Assembly (NCBI GenBank): GCA_035759745.1
Contig: DASTUF010000062.1
Location: forward strand, 1-64,000
DNA: 64,000 bases
Direction: 5' to 3'
From: CAMLHP01 sp035759745
GTDB taxonomy: Bacteria; Gemmatimonadota; Gemmatimonadetes; Gemmatimonadales; GWC2-71-9
Part shown: positions 28,735 to 36,861 of the stretch, one piece after another
Numbering within the stretch: position 1 is the first letter of the stretch
Layout of the letters: the number at the start of each line of letters is the position of its first letter
The notes under the pieces: model-generated
Databases searched by the model: none
What the model was told of the DNA's origin: nothing
What the model saw: the letters and a program-made list of their open reading frames with translations, nothing else
Translations under genes and position numbers: made by a program

Positions 28735-28763
28735 TTGAATCTGCCAGATACGCCCGTTAACTT
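28735..28763 (+). promoter_or_regulatory. Candidate promoter of arcC-sucC-sucD-ndk
   Basis: TTGAAT (28735-28740), a 17-base spacer and TAACTT (28758-28763) followed by CC. The arcC GTG lies 33 bases downstream. It is the first gap of any size after the nuo-hexomutase-UPF0182 block, consistent with a new transcription unit. Confidence 0.45.
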
Positions 28764-28796
28764 CCGGGGCTTTTTCGCCCGCGCGGACGAGGCTCT

Positions 28797-29741
28797 GTGA
28801 ATCGAATTGCCGTGCTGGCGCTCGGTGGCAACGCGCTGGCGCATGGCGGCGAGCCGGCCACCATCACCAACCAGTTCCTCCACGCCCGCGAGAGCATCGC
28901 GCCCATCGTGCAGCTGGCACGCGACGGCTGGCGCATCGCCATCGTGCATGGCAACGGCCCCCAGGTGGGCGATGAGCTGGTGCGCAACGAACTGGCTCGC
29001 CGGGAAGTCGAGCCGCTGCCACTGGGAGTCCTGGTGGCCGGCACCGCGGGCTGGATCGGCTACATGCTGCAGCAGTCGCTCCAGAATGGCCTCGCCTCGG
29101 CACAGGTCGAACGTCAGGTGGTCACCCTGATCACCCAGACGCTGGTGGATCCCTACGATCCCGCGCTCAGCCAGCCCAGCAAGCCGATTGGCCATGAAGT
29201 CTCCGCCGCCGCGGCGGAGGCGCTCGCCGCCCGGGGAGTGGCACTGCGGGCAGACGGCAATGGTCGCCTGCGGCGCCTGGCCGCGAGTCCGCGGCCGCTG
29301 GGTGTGGTCGAGGCTCCGCTGGTGCGGGATCTGGTGAATGCCGGCGTGATCGTGATCGCGGCTGGAGGGGGAGGCCCCCCGGTGTACGCCCATCCGCTGC
29401 TGGGACTGGAAGGCGTCGACGGCGTGGTGGACAAGGACCTCGCGGCGGCTCTGCTGGCACGGGATCTCGGAGCCGAAGCGCTCCTCATCCTGACCGACGT
29501 GGACGCGGTGTACGAGCACTGGGGCACTCCGGCGGCGCAGCCGATTCGGCGGCTTACCCGGGCCCGGGCGGAAGGGATGATGGCCGACGGCGCATTTGGC
29601 GCCGGCAGCATGCGGCCCAAGGTGGAAGCGGCGCTGGCCTTCGCGGGCGCTGGTGGTGGACGCGCGATCATCGCGCGACTTTCTGACGGACCGGCCGCCC
29701 TCGCGGGCCAGGCCGGCACTACCCTGGTGGGGGACGAGTGA
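28797..29741 (+). CDS. arcC: Carbamate kinase
   Basis: Amino-acid-kinase-fold enzyme (314 aa) making ATP and carbamate from carbamoyl phosphate and ADP, or the reverse. Signatures: ALGGNALAHGG at the start, HGNGPQVGDELVRNE, the NAGVIVIAAGGGGPPVY segment, ILTDVDAVY, and GAGSMRPKVEAALAFA near the end. The start is GTG 28797. No arginine deiminase or ornithine transcarbamylase gene is nearby, so its role in fermentation is not evident. It overlaps sucC by four bases (GTGA), an unusual partner. Confidence 0.93.
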   Translation: MNRIAVLALGGNALAHGGEPATITNQFLHARESIAPIVQLARDGWRIAIVHGNGPQVGDELVRNELARREVEPLPLGVLVAGTAGWIGYMLQQSLQNGLASAQVERQVVTLITQTLVDPYDPALSQPSKPIGHEVSAAAAEALAARGVALRADGNGRLRRLAASPRPLGVVEAPLVRDLVNAGVIVIAAGGGGPPVYAHPLLGLEGVDGVVDKDLAAALLARDLGAEALLILTDVDAVYEHWGTPAAQPIRRLTRARAEGMMADGAFGAGSMRPKVEAALAFAGAGGGRAIIARLSDGPAALAGQAGTTLVGDE

Positions 29742-30877
29742 ATCTGCACGAATACCAGGCGCGCGAGCTGCTGATGCAGGCAGGCGTGCCGATGTTCGAG
29801 GGCGGCGTTGCCGCCACACCGGACGAGGCCGAGGCGATTGCCCGGAAGCTCGGCCGCGCCGTGGTGGTCAAGGCCCAGGTCCATACCGGTGGCCGGGGCA
29901 AGGCGGGCGGGGTGAAGCTCGCCGCCACACCGGCCGAGGCGCGGGAGCACGCCAGCCGCATCATCGGCATGAGCATCAAGGGCCTCACGGTGGAGAAGGT
30001 GCTGGTGGTGCCCGCCGCCGACATCGCGACCGAGGCCTACGTCGGCCTGATCATGGATCGCGAGACCCAGCGGCCGGTCTACATGGTGAGCGCCGCCGGT
30101 GGTGTGGACATCGAAGAGGTCGCCGCCACATCGCCCGAGAAGATCACCCGGCTGCCGGTCGACCCGGTCTACGGACTGCTTCCGCACCAGGCCCTCGGCC
30201 TCGCCCTCACGCTGTACCAGGACTACCCCAAGGTGAAGGCCGCCGCGCGGATCATGCAGCAGCTGTGGACTGCGTTTACCGCCAATGGCGCGTCCCTCGC
30301 CGAGATCAACCCGCTCGTCACCACGCTGGAAGGCGACGTGCTCGCGCTGGATGCCAAGATTTCCATCGATGACAACGAACTCGACCGCCGCCCCGACCTG
30401 GCCCGGCTGCGAGACGATTCGGCCGAGGAGCCAAGCGAAGTCGCGGCGCGCGCGGCGGGACTGACGTTCATCAAGCTCGACGGCAACGTCGGCTGCGTGG
30501 TGAACGGCGCCGGGCTCGCTATGGCCACCATGGACCTGGTCAAGTACTACGGCGGCGAGCCGGCCAACTTCCTCGATATCGGTGGCAGCTCCAATCCGGA
30601 GAAGGTGGTCAACGCGCTCCGGATCATCACCGCCGACCCGGCGGTGAAGGCGATCCTCTTCAACATCTTCGGCGGCATCACCCGCACCGACGACGTGGCC
30701 AACGGGATCAAGACCGCGCTCGAGCAGTTCCCGGTGCAGGTCCCGATCGTGGTCCGGCTGACCGGCACCAACGAGAAGGAAGCCGTGAAGATTCTTCAGG
30801 GCATCGGCATGACGGCGCTGGGCGACATGGACGAGGCCGTTTCCAGGGTCGTGGCGCTGGCCAAGGAGGCGGCGTGA
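29738..30877 (+). CDS. sucC: Succinyl-CoA ligase, beta subunit
   Basis: ATP-grasp subunit (379 aa) of the TCA enzyme that makes ATP/GTP from succinyl-CoA. Starts NLHEYQARELL; VVVKAQVHTGGRGKAGGVKLA binds nucleotide; EINPLV, GNVGCVVNGAGLAMATMD and NIFGGITRTDDVANGI are typical of SucC. GTG start on the arcC stop; coupled to sucD by GTGA. Confidence 0.96.
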   Translation: MNLHEYQARELLMQAGVPMFEGGVAATPDEAEAIARKLGRAVVVKAQVHTGGRGKAGGVKLAATPAEAREHASRIIGMSIKGLTVEKVLVVPAADIATEAYVGLIMDRETQRPVYMVSAAGGVDIEEVAATSPEKITRLPVDPVYGLLPHQALGLALTLYQDYPKVKAAARIMQQLWTAFTANGASLAEINPLVTTLEGDVLALDAKISIDDNELDRRPDLARLRDDSAEEPSEVAARAAGLTFIKLDGNVGCVVNGAGLAMATMDLVKYYGGEPANFLDIGGSSNPEKVVNALRIITADPAVKAILFNIFGGITRTDDVANGIKTALEQFPVQVPIVVRLTGTNEKEAVKILQGIGMTALGDMDEAVSRVVALAKEAA

Positions 30878-31770
30878 GCATCTTCATCAATCGCAGCACC
30901 CGCCTGGTGGTGCAGGGCATCACCGGCCGCGACGGCAGCTTCCACGCGAAGCAGATGATGGAGTACGGCACCGGCGTGGTGGCCGGTGTGACGCCGGGGA
31001 AGGGTGGCCAGACCTTCGAGGGCAAGGTGCCGGTCTTCAACACCGTGGCCGACGCCGTCCGGGAGACTGGCGCCAACACCTCGGTGATTTACGTGCCGCC
31101 GGCAGGCGCCGCGAGCGCGGTGATGGAAGCCGCGGACGCGGGCATCGAGTTCATCGCCTGCATCACCGAGGGCGTCCCGGTCATGGACATGACCAGGGTG
31201 ATGCCATATGTCAGGTCGAAGGGTGCGAGGCTGCTGGGACCCAACTGTCCCGGCCTCATCACTCCGGGCGAGAGCAAGGTCGGGATCATCCCGGGCAACA
31301 TCTGCGCGCCGGGCCGGGTCGGACTGGTGTCACGCAGCGGGACGCTGACGTACGAGGTCGTGAATCACCTCACCAGGAACGGGATCGGCCAGAGCACCTG
31401 CGTCGGCATCGGCGGCGATCCCATCATCGGCACCAACTTCATCGACTGCCTCCGCGCCTTCCAGGAGGATCCCGCCACCGACGTGATCGTCATGATGGGC
31501 GAGATCGGCGGTACCGACGAGCAGCAGGCGGCGCAGTTCGTCGCCGACCACGTGACCAAGCCGGTGGTGGGCTTCATTGCCGGCCAGACCGCACCCAAGG
31601 GCCGGCGGATGGGCCATGCAGGCGCGATCATCTCCGGCTCGAGTGGCACCGCCGAAGAGAAGATGCAGGCGTTCGAGACCGCGGGGATCCGGGTCATGAA
31701 GCGCCCGGTAGACGTGGTCGAACTGGTGCAGGCCGAACTGAAGTCAACGCCAACGATGAGCAAGGCATGA
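30874..31770 (+). CDS. sucD: Succinyl-CoA ligase, alpha subunit
   Basis: CoA-binding subunit (298 aa). VVQGITGRDGSFHAKQM is the CoA-binding start; the phosphohistidine is H248 in RRMGHAGAI. GPNCPGLITPGE and SRSGTLTYE are further signatures. GTG start overlapping sucC; overlaps ndk by ATGA. With mdh and sdhCAB it is the third TCA activity in the window. Confidence 0.96.
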   Translation: MSIFINRSTRLVVQGITGRDGSFHAKQMMEYGTGVVAGVTPGKGGQTFEGKVPVFNTVADAVRETGANTSVIYVPPAGAASAVMEAADAGIEFIACITEGVPVMDMTRVMPYVRSKGARLLGPNCPGLITPGESKVGIIPGNICAPGRVGLVSRSGTLTYEVVNHLTRNGIGQSTCVGIGGDPIIGTNFIDCLRAFQEDPATDVIVMMGEIGGTDEQQAAQFVADHVTKPVVGFIAGQTAPKGRRMGHAGAIISGSSGTAEEKMQAFETAGIRVMKRPVDVVELVQAELKSTPTMSKA

Positions 31771-32198
31771 ACCGGACCCTGGCGATCATCAAGCCCGATG
31801 CAGTGGCCAACCGCCGCAGCGGTGACATCCTGGCCCATCTCGAGCGCGAGGGCTTCGTGGTGCGGGCAGCGCGGCTGGTGCGGCTGAGCCGCGCCGAGGC
31901 GGGGGCCTTCTACGAGGTCCATCGGGAGCGGCCGTTCTACCCGGACCTGGTCGAGTTCATGACCAGCGGACCCTGCCTGCCGCTGGTGCTGGAACGTGAC
32001 AATGCGGTGGCCCACTACCGGGCCGTCATCGGCGCCACCGACCCTGCCGAGGCGGCCGAGGGCACCATCCGGAAGCTGTTCGCCGAGTCCAAGGGCCGGA
32101 ACGCGGTACATGGGTCGGACAGCGACGAAAATGCCGCCCGGGAGATCGGTTTCTTCTTCCCCGAGCACGAGCTGGCAGGCCTCTGGGGCCCGGGTTGA
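31767..32198 (+). CDS. ndk: Nucleoside diphosphate kinase
   Basis: Transfers phosphate between NTPs and NDPs (143 aa). TLAIIKPDAV at the N-terminus and the active-site histidine H115 in RNAVHGSDS are clear. It is coupled to sucD; association of Ndk with succinyl-CoA synthetase is known in some bacteria, and the operon suggests that here the product nucleotide is quickly equilibrated. The C-terminal 20 residues (FFFPEHELAGLWGPG) are normal. Confidence 0.96.
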   Translation: MNRTLAIIKPDAVANRRSGDILAHLEREGFVVRAARLVRLSRAEAGAFYEVHRERPFYPDLVEFMTSGPCLPLVLERDNAVAHYRAVIGATDPAEAAEGTIRKLFAESKGRNAVHGSDSDENAAREIGFFFPEHELAGLWGPG

Positions 32199-32203
32199 CC
32201 AGC

Positions 32204-32232
32204 TTGAAGTAACTCCCAGCCAGTATTAGCTT
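32204..32232 (+). promoter_or_regulatory. Candidate promoter of yceD-rpmF-fab cluster
   Basis: TTGAAG (32204-32209), 17 bases, TAGCTT (32227-32232). The ATG of yceD at 32241 is only eight bases after the -10 box and has no Shine-Dalgarno sequence, so the mRNA is probably leaderless or nearly so. Confidence 0.45.
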
Positions 32233-32240
32233 TACTGGCT

Positions 32241-32711
32241 ATGCTTCGAGTGGATCTGCGGGAGCTCCGGCACGGCCCGGTGGAAGTACGGGCAGACGTG
32301 GCCGCGGGCGACGCAATGTTTGAGGGACTGGACCTGGACCTCGTTGAGCCGGTGGAAGTGGACGGGTTGGTCCAGGCCGCTGACAGCGGTGAATACCTCT
32401 TCCGTGCCCAGGTCGGAACCCGGGCACGGTTCGCGTGCCGCCGGTGCCTCACAGACGTCGAACACGACATCGAGCTGGATCTGAACGTGCTGTTCAGTTC
32501 CGACCCCGACGCCGCGGACGACCCGAGTATCTATCCGCTTCCCGTGAACCCCACGCACCTCGATCTGGGGTCGGTGCTGCGGGAGGAATTGGCGTTGGCG
32601 GTGTCGCCCTTCGTGCTGTGTCGCGAGGACTGCGCCGGACTCTGCCCCGAATGCGGGGCGGACTTGAATGCGGGGCCGTGCAACTGCGCGGTTGCCGCCG
32701 AAACTAACTGA
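32241..32711 (+). CDS. yceD: YceD/DUF177 family protein
   Basis: 156 aa. The family is encoded next to rpmF in most bacteria and affects 23S rRNA maturation or expression. The sequence has one CRRC pair (FACRRCL) mid-protein and a C-terminal cysteine cluster, CREDCAGLCPECGADLN then CNC, probably a zinc site. It stands seven bases before rpmF and begins the classical yceD-rpmF-plsX-fab array. The exact biochemical role is unknown. Confidence 0.9.
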   Translation: MLRVDLRELRHGPVEVRADVAAGDAMFEGLDLDLVEPVEVDGLVQAADSGEYLFRAQVGTRARFACRRCLTDVEHDIELDLNVLFSSDPDAADDPSIYPLPVNPTHLDLGSVLREELALAVSPFVLCREDCAGLCPECGADLNAGPCNCAVAAETN

Positions 32712-32718
32712 GGAATCC

Positions 32719-32901
32719 ATGGCAGTCCCCAAGCGACGCACGTCCAAGTCCCGCAAGCGGCTTCGCCGCGGACACGACGCGGCCCCCGCGGTGGCCTCGC
32801 AGTCCTGTCCCCGGTGCGGATCGCCCCGGCTCCCGCATCGGGTCTGTGACTCCTGCGGCTACTATCGCGGCAAGAAGCGGGTCGAGGTCGAGGACCAGTA
32901 G
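32719..32901 (+). CDS. rpmF: 50S ribosomal protein L32
   Basis: Small ribosomal protein (60 aa). Starts MAVPKRRTSKSRKRLRRGHD and has the zinc-binding CPRC and CDSC pairs, so it is the zinc-containing form. I chose the ATG at 32719, preceded by a Shine-Dalgarno-like AGGA (32711-32714); a longer in-frame start at 32668 lies within yceD. plsX begins two bases after the stop. Confidence 0.95.
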   Translation: MAVPKRRTSKSRKRLRRGHDAAPAVASQSCPRCGSPRLPHRVCDSCGYYRGKKRVEVEDQ

Positions 32902-32903
32902 GC

Positions 32904-33914
32904 GTGATCCGCGTCGCAGTGGACGCGATGGGTGGCGATCAAGCCCCCAACCCTGAAATCGAGGGTTCCCTCCGCGCGCTCGCCGAGTACGACGATCTCC
33001 ACCTTCAGCTGGTGGGGCAGCCGGAGGCCATCGAAGCGGCGCTTGCCGCACAGGCGCCGGCTGACCGCAATCGCATCGACATCGTGCCGGCCTCGCAGGT
33101 CATCGGGATGGCCGAAAAGCCGCTGGCGGCGGTGCGCGCCAAGCGCGACTCCAGCATCGTGGTGGGCCTCGGCCTCCAGAAGGCGGGCAGCTCGGACGCC
33201 TTCGTCTCGGCCGGCAATACCGGTGCGGTACTGGCGGCATCCACGGTGCTGCTGGGGCTCCATCCCGGTGTGGACCGTGCCAGTGTGGCCACGCTCTTTC
33301 CCACCGCCGACGATCCCGTGCTGGTGCTCGATGGCGGCGCCAATGTCGACTGCTCCGCCCGCGAGCTCGCCGGCTTTGCGCTGCTCGGCACCGTCTACAT
33401 GCGCGACATCATCGGCCGCCAGAATCCCGCCGTCGGGCTGCTCAACGTCGGCGAGGAAGACGAGAAGGGCAACGCGGTGGTTCGCGAGGCCCACCACCTG
33501 CTCCGCTCGCTCCCCGGCATCAATTTCATCGGCAACATCGAGGGTCGTGACATCCTCGCCGGCCACGACACCCGCGGCGCGGTGGACGTTGTGGTCTGCG
33601 ACGGGTTCGTGGGCAACGTCGTGCTCAAGTTCTACGAGTCGGTGGCGCGGCTGATCGTGCGGATGGTCAAGCGCGACGCACCGGCGCTGCTCGAGCGCGA
33701 TGACATCAAGCGGGTGTTCCGCACACTGGACTACTCCGAGTACGGCGGCGCGCCCCTCCTGGGCGTCAACGGCGTGTCCATCATCTGCCACGGTTCCAGC
33801 GGCGCCAACGCCATCAAGAACGCGGTGCGGGTGGCGGTGCAGGCGTGCCGGTCGGGGCTCAGCGGTCATATCGCCGCCGAGCTGGCCCAGCAGGCGCCGG
33901 CGGTGCGGGCATGA
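32904..33914 (+). CDS. plsX: Phosphate acyltransferase PlsX
   Basis: Converts acyl-ACP to acyl-phosphate, the donor for the first glycerol-phosphate acylation in phospholipid synthesis (336 aa). VAVDAMGGDQAP at the N-terminus, SAGNTGAVLAAS and LDGGANVDCSA, and the GFVGNVVLKFYE segment are typical. GTG start. Overlaps fabH by ATGA. Confidence 0.96.
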   Translation: MIRVAVDAMGGDQAPNPEIEGSLRALAEYDDLHLQLVGQPEAIEAALAAQAPADRNRIDIVPASQVIGMAEKPLAAVRAKRDSSIVVGLGLQKAGSSDAFVSAGNTGAVLAASTVLLGLHPGVDRASVATLFPTADDPVLVLDGGANVDCSARELAGFALLGTVYMRDIIGRQNPAVGLLNVGEEDEKGNAVVREAHHLLRSLPGINFIGNIEGRDILAGHDTRGAVDVVVCDGFVGNVVLKFYESVARLIVRMVKRDAPALLERDDIKRVFRTLDYSEYGGAPLLGVNGVSIICHGSSGANAIKNAVRVAVQACRSGLSGHIAAELAQQAPAVRA

Positions 33915-34918
33915 CCGTGCGCCGTCCCATCGCCCGCCTCACCGGGCTGGGCACCGCCGTTCCCGAGAAGGTGGTCACCAACGCCTGGTTCGAGGAGCGG
34001 CTCGACACCAACGACGCGTGGATCGTCGAGCGGACCGGCATCCGCGAGCGGCGCCATGCCGGCCCGGACCAGAGTGTCACCGATCTGGCGCGCATCGCCT
34101 CGGTGGCTGCGCTCGCACAGGCGGGTCGCTCGCCGACGGATCTCGACTCCATCGTGCTGGGCACCGCGACGCCCGACCGGCTGCTGCCGTCAACCGCATG
34201 CGACCTCCAGGCGGTGCTGGGCGCCAACCGCGCCGCGGCCTTCGACGTCTCCGCCGCGTGCCCCGGTTTTCTCTACGCCATGACCGTGGCTGAGGGCCTG
34301 ATCGCTTCCGGCCAGAGCGAACGATCGCTGATCCTGGGTGCGGAGAAGCTGACCTGCATCACCGACTTCGAGGATCGCAGCACCGCCATCCTGTTCGGTG
34401 ACGGCGCTGGCGCGGCGGTGCTCGAGCGCACCGAGCCCACCGGGGATCGCCCTCGGGGCATCCTCTCGACATTCATCGGCAGCGATGGCCGGCTGGCGGA
34501 CCTGCTCTATCGTCCCGGCGGCGGCGCGGCGCATCCCATCAGCCACGAAGTGGTGGATGACCGCTCGCACTTCCTGAAGATGCAGGGGCGCGAGGTCTTC
34601 AAGGCAGCGGTGCGGTCGATGGCCGACGCCTGCGACGAGGCCATTCAGCGAGCCGGGATCACGGCGGACCAGATCGACCTGCTGGTGCCGCACCAGGCCA
34701 ACATCCGGATCATCGAGGCCACCGCGAAGCACGCGGGCATGCCGATGGACCGCGTGATGGTCAACGTGGACCGGTACGGCAACACCTCCTCGGCGTCGAT
34801 ACCGATCGCCCTCGACGAAGCGATACAGCAGGGACGCATCGGACCTGATTCGCTGGTACTGCTGGTGGCGTTCGGGGCAGGGTTCACCTGGGCCAGTGCG
34901 GTGATCCGATGGGGCTGA
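33911..34918 (+). CDS. fabH: 3-oxoacyl-ACP synthase III
   Basis: Condenses an acyl-CoA primer with malonyl-ACP to start fatty-acid synthesis (335 aa). The catalytic triad is C117 (SAACPGFLY), H261 (VPHQANIRI) and N291 (YGNTSSAS). The ATG at 33911 overlaps the plsX stop; the 22-residue in-frame extension upstream is over plsX. fabD starts 10 bases before its end. Confidence 0.96.
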   Translation: MTVRRPIARLTGLGTAVPEKVVTNAWFEERLDTNDAWIVERTGIRERRHAGPDQSVTDLARIASVAALAQAGRSPTDLDSIVLGTATPDRLLPSTACDLQAVLGANRAAAFDVSAACPGFLYAMTVAEGLIASGQSERSLILGAEKLTCITDFEDRSTAILFGDGAGAAVLERTEPTGDRPRGILSTFIGSDGRLADLLYRPGGGAAHPISHEVVDDRSHFLKMQGREVFKAAVRSMADACDEAIQRAGITADQIDLLVPHQANIRIIEATAKHAGMPMDRVMVNVDRYGNTSSASIPIALDEAIQQGRIGPDSLVLLVAFGAGFTWASAVIRWG

Positions 34919-35847
34919 TCCTCGCCTTCCCGGGGCAGGGCGCCCAGAAGGTGGGCATGGGACGCGATCTGGCCGAAGCATCGCCGGCGGCGCGGGAGAT
35001 GTTCGAGCGCATTGACGCCGCGCTGGACGTGCCGCTCAGCCGCCTGATGTGGGAAGGGCCGGAAGACGAGCTCACCCTCACTCACAATGCCCAGCCCGCC
35101 ATCCTGGCCCATTCTGTGGCGATGCTCGCCGCACTGGGCGATGGCGTCTCTTCGGCGGTCGCGGCCCTGGGCCACAGCCTGGGCGAATACAGCGCTTACG
35201 TGGCCGCAGGGGCGCTTGCCCCGGAGGATGCGGCCCGGCTGGTTCGCCGCCGCGGTGAACTGATGCTGGAGGCGGGACAGCAGCGGCCCGGTGCCATGGC
35301 CGCGGTGCTGGGGCTGCCGAGCAGCGAAGTCGAGGCGGCGTGTGCGGAGGCCAGCGGCAGCGATGACGTCGCGGTCGCCGCCAATCTCAATGCGCCGGAC
35401 CAGACGGTCGTGTCGGGCAACCCCGCTGCCGTTGAGCGCGCAAGCGCCAACTGCAAGGCGCGTGGCGCCAGGCGGGTGGTGCCCCTCAAGGTGAGTGGAG
35501 CCTTCCATTCTCCGCTCATGGCGCCGGCAGCAGAGGGACTCGCCGAAGTGCTGGCCGCAGTGCCGTTCGAGGACCCGCGGATTCCCGTGTTTGCCAATGC
35601 GACGGCGGAGCCGGTCCGCACCGCGGCTGCCGCTCGGCGGTTGCTGGTGGAGCAGCTGACCTCGCCGGTGCGCTGGGTCGAATGCGTCGAGGCAGCGGCG
35701 CAACTGGGCGGTGACGCCTCGTTCCTCGAGATCGGCCCTGGCACGGTGCTGAGCGGATTGATCCGCCGCATCGCACCCGGCAGCGCCACCGCGGCAGCGG
35801 GTACCGCCGCCGACCTCGCGGGTTTCACGGCGCCGATCCGGTCATGA
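34909..35847 (+). CDS. fabD: Malonyl-CoA:ACP transacylase
   Basis: Loads malonyl groups onto ACP (312 aa). FPGQGAQKVGMG at the N-terminus, nucleophile S90 in GHSLGEYSAY, and the histidine in SGAFHSPLM form the Ser-His dyad; the loop with NATAEPV and SPVRWVE is also characteristic. Overlaps both neighbours (10 bases and ATGA). Confidence 0.96.
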   Translation: MGLILAFPGQGAQKVGMGRDLAEASPAAREMFERIDAALDVPLSRLMWEGPEDELTLTHNAQPAILAHSVAMLAALGDGVSSAVAALGHSLGEYSAYVAAGALAPEDAARLVRRRGELMLEAGQQRPGAMAAVLGLPSSEVEAACAEASGSDDVAVAANLNAPDQTVVSGNPAAVERASANCKARGARRVVPLKVSGAFHSPLMAPAAEGLAEVLAAVPFEDPRIPVFANATAEPVRTAAAARRLLVEQLTSPVRWVECVEAAAQLGGDASFLEIGPGTVLSGLIRRIAPGSATAAAGTAADLAGFTAPIRS

Positions 35848-36584
35848 CATCGCTTGACCTCACCGGCAAGGTCGCGTTTGTCACCGGCGGCACCCGGGGC
35901 ATCGGGTTCGCCATCGCGCAGGCGCTGGTGGCGAGCGGTGCCAAGGTAGCCATCAGCGGCCGCGATGCTGGCCGAGCCGCCGAGGCGGCGGGCCGTCTGG
36001 GCGGCGGGACGATCGGCGTGACGTGTGACGTTGCTGACGAGGCGCAGGTCGACAAGGCAATCGCGGAGATCGAGTCAGGGCTGGGTGGGGTGGACATCCT
36101 TGTCAACAACGCTGGCGTGACCCGCGACAACATCCTGCTGCGGCTCGATAGCGCGGCCTGGGACGAGGTGCTCGACACCAACCTCAAGGGCGCATTCCAC
36201 ACCACCCGCGCCGTGATCAAGGGGATGATGAAGCGCCGCAACGGGCGGATCATCAATATCAGCAGCATCGTGGGCCTCACCGGCAACAAGGGCCAGGCCA
36301 ATTACGCCGCCAGCAAGGCGGGGCTGATCGGCTTCACCAAGGCGGTCGCGCGGGAGTATGCCAGCCGGGGGATCACGGCCAATTGTGTCGCGCCGGGGTA
36401 CATCGAGACCGACATGACAAACGCCTTGCCGGAGGACGCGCGGAAGGCATTATTAGACAGCATTGCGCTGGGCCGGCTGGGCCAGCCGGAGGACATTGCC
36501 GGAGCGGTGCTGTACCTGGCATCGGACCTTGCTGCCTACGTCACGGGCCAGGTGCTCGTGGTGGACGGCGGCATGACTATGTGA
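35844..36584 (+). CDS. fabG: 3-oxoacyl-ACP reductase
   Basis: NADPH-dependent short-chain dehydrogenase (246 aa) reducing 3-oxoacyl-ACP. Cofactor motif TGGTRGIG at 14-21, NNAG at 88-91, catalytic S140/S141, Y154 and K158 (YAASK). The C-terminal end VTGQVLVVDGGMTM is typical of FabG. Followed by a 33-base gap before acpP. Confidence 0.96.
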   Translation: MTSLDLTGKVAFVTGGTRGIGFAIAQALVASGAKVAISGRDAGRAAEAAGRLGGGTIGVTCDVADEAQVDKAIAEIESGLGGVDILVNNAGVTRDNILLRLDSAAWDEVLDTNLKGAFHTTRAVIKGMMKRRNGRIINISSIVGLTGNKGQANYAASKAGLIGFTKAVAREYASRGITANCVAPGYIETDMTNALPEDARKALLDSIALGRLGQPEDIAGAVLYLASDLAAYVTGQVLVVDGGMTM

Positions 36585-36617
36585 TGCGGGGCTGTTCAAA
36601 TCCAACCCGAGGACGTC

Positions 36618-36857
36618 ATGGACAACGTTGAGGAGAAGGTCAGAGACATCATCGTCGAGGAGCTGGGCGTGGAGCGCGAGAAGCTCACCGCCGAGGCGAG
36701 CTTCATGGAGGACCTGGGCGCCGACAGCCTCGACACCGTGGAACTGGTGATGGCCTTCGAGAAGGAGTTCGACATCGACATCCCCGACGAGGACGCCGAG
36801 AAGATGCGGACCGTTGGAGATGCGCTGGCCTATCTCCACACCAAGATCGGGAAGTAG
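36618..36857 (+). CDS. acpP: Acyl carrier protein
   Basis: Acidic four-helix carrier (79 aa) of growing acyl chains. S37 in the LGADSLDTVELVM motif takes the phosphopantetheine arm. A usable ribosome-binding site (GAGG) lies nine bases upstream of the ATG; it is one of the few genes in this block not overlapping its upstream neighbour. Confidence 0.97.
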   Translation: MDNVEEKVRDIIVEELGVEREKLTAEASFMEDLGADSLDTVELVMAFEKEFDIDIPDEDAEKMRTVGDALAYLHTKIGK

Positions 36858-36861
36858 CGGG

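Noticed and set aside
28764..28796. GGGGC-TTTTTC-GCCC hairpin before arcC as a terminator
   Set aside because: The stem is only four or five base pairs and would lie inside the proposed arcC leader.
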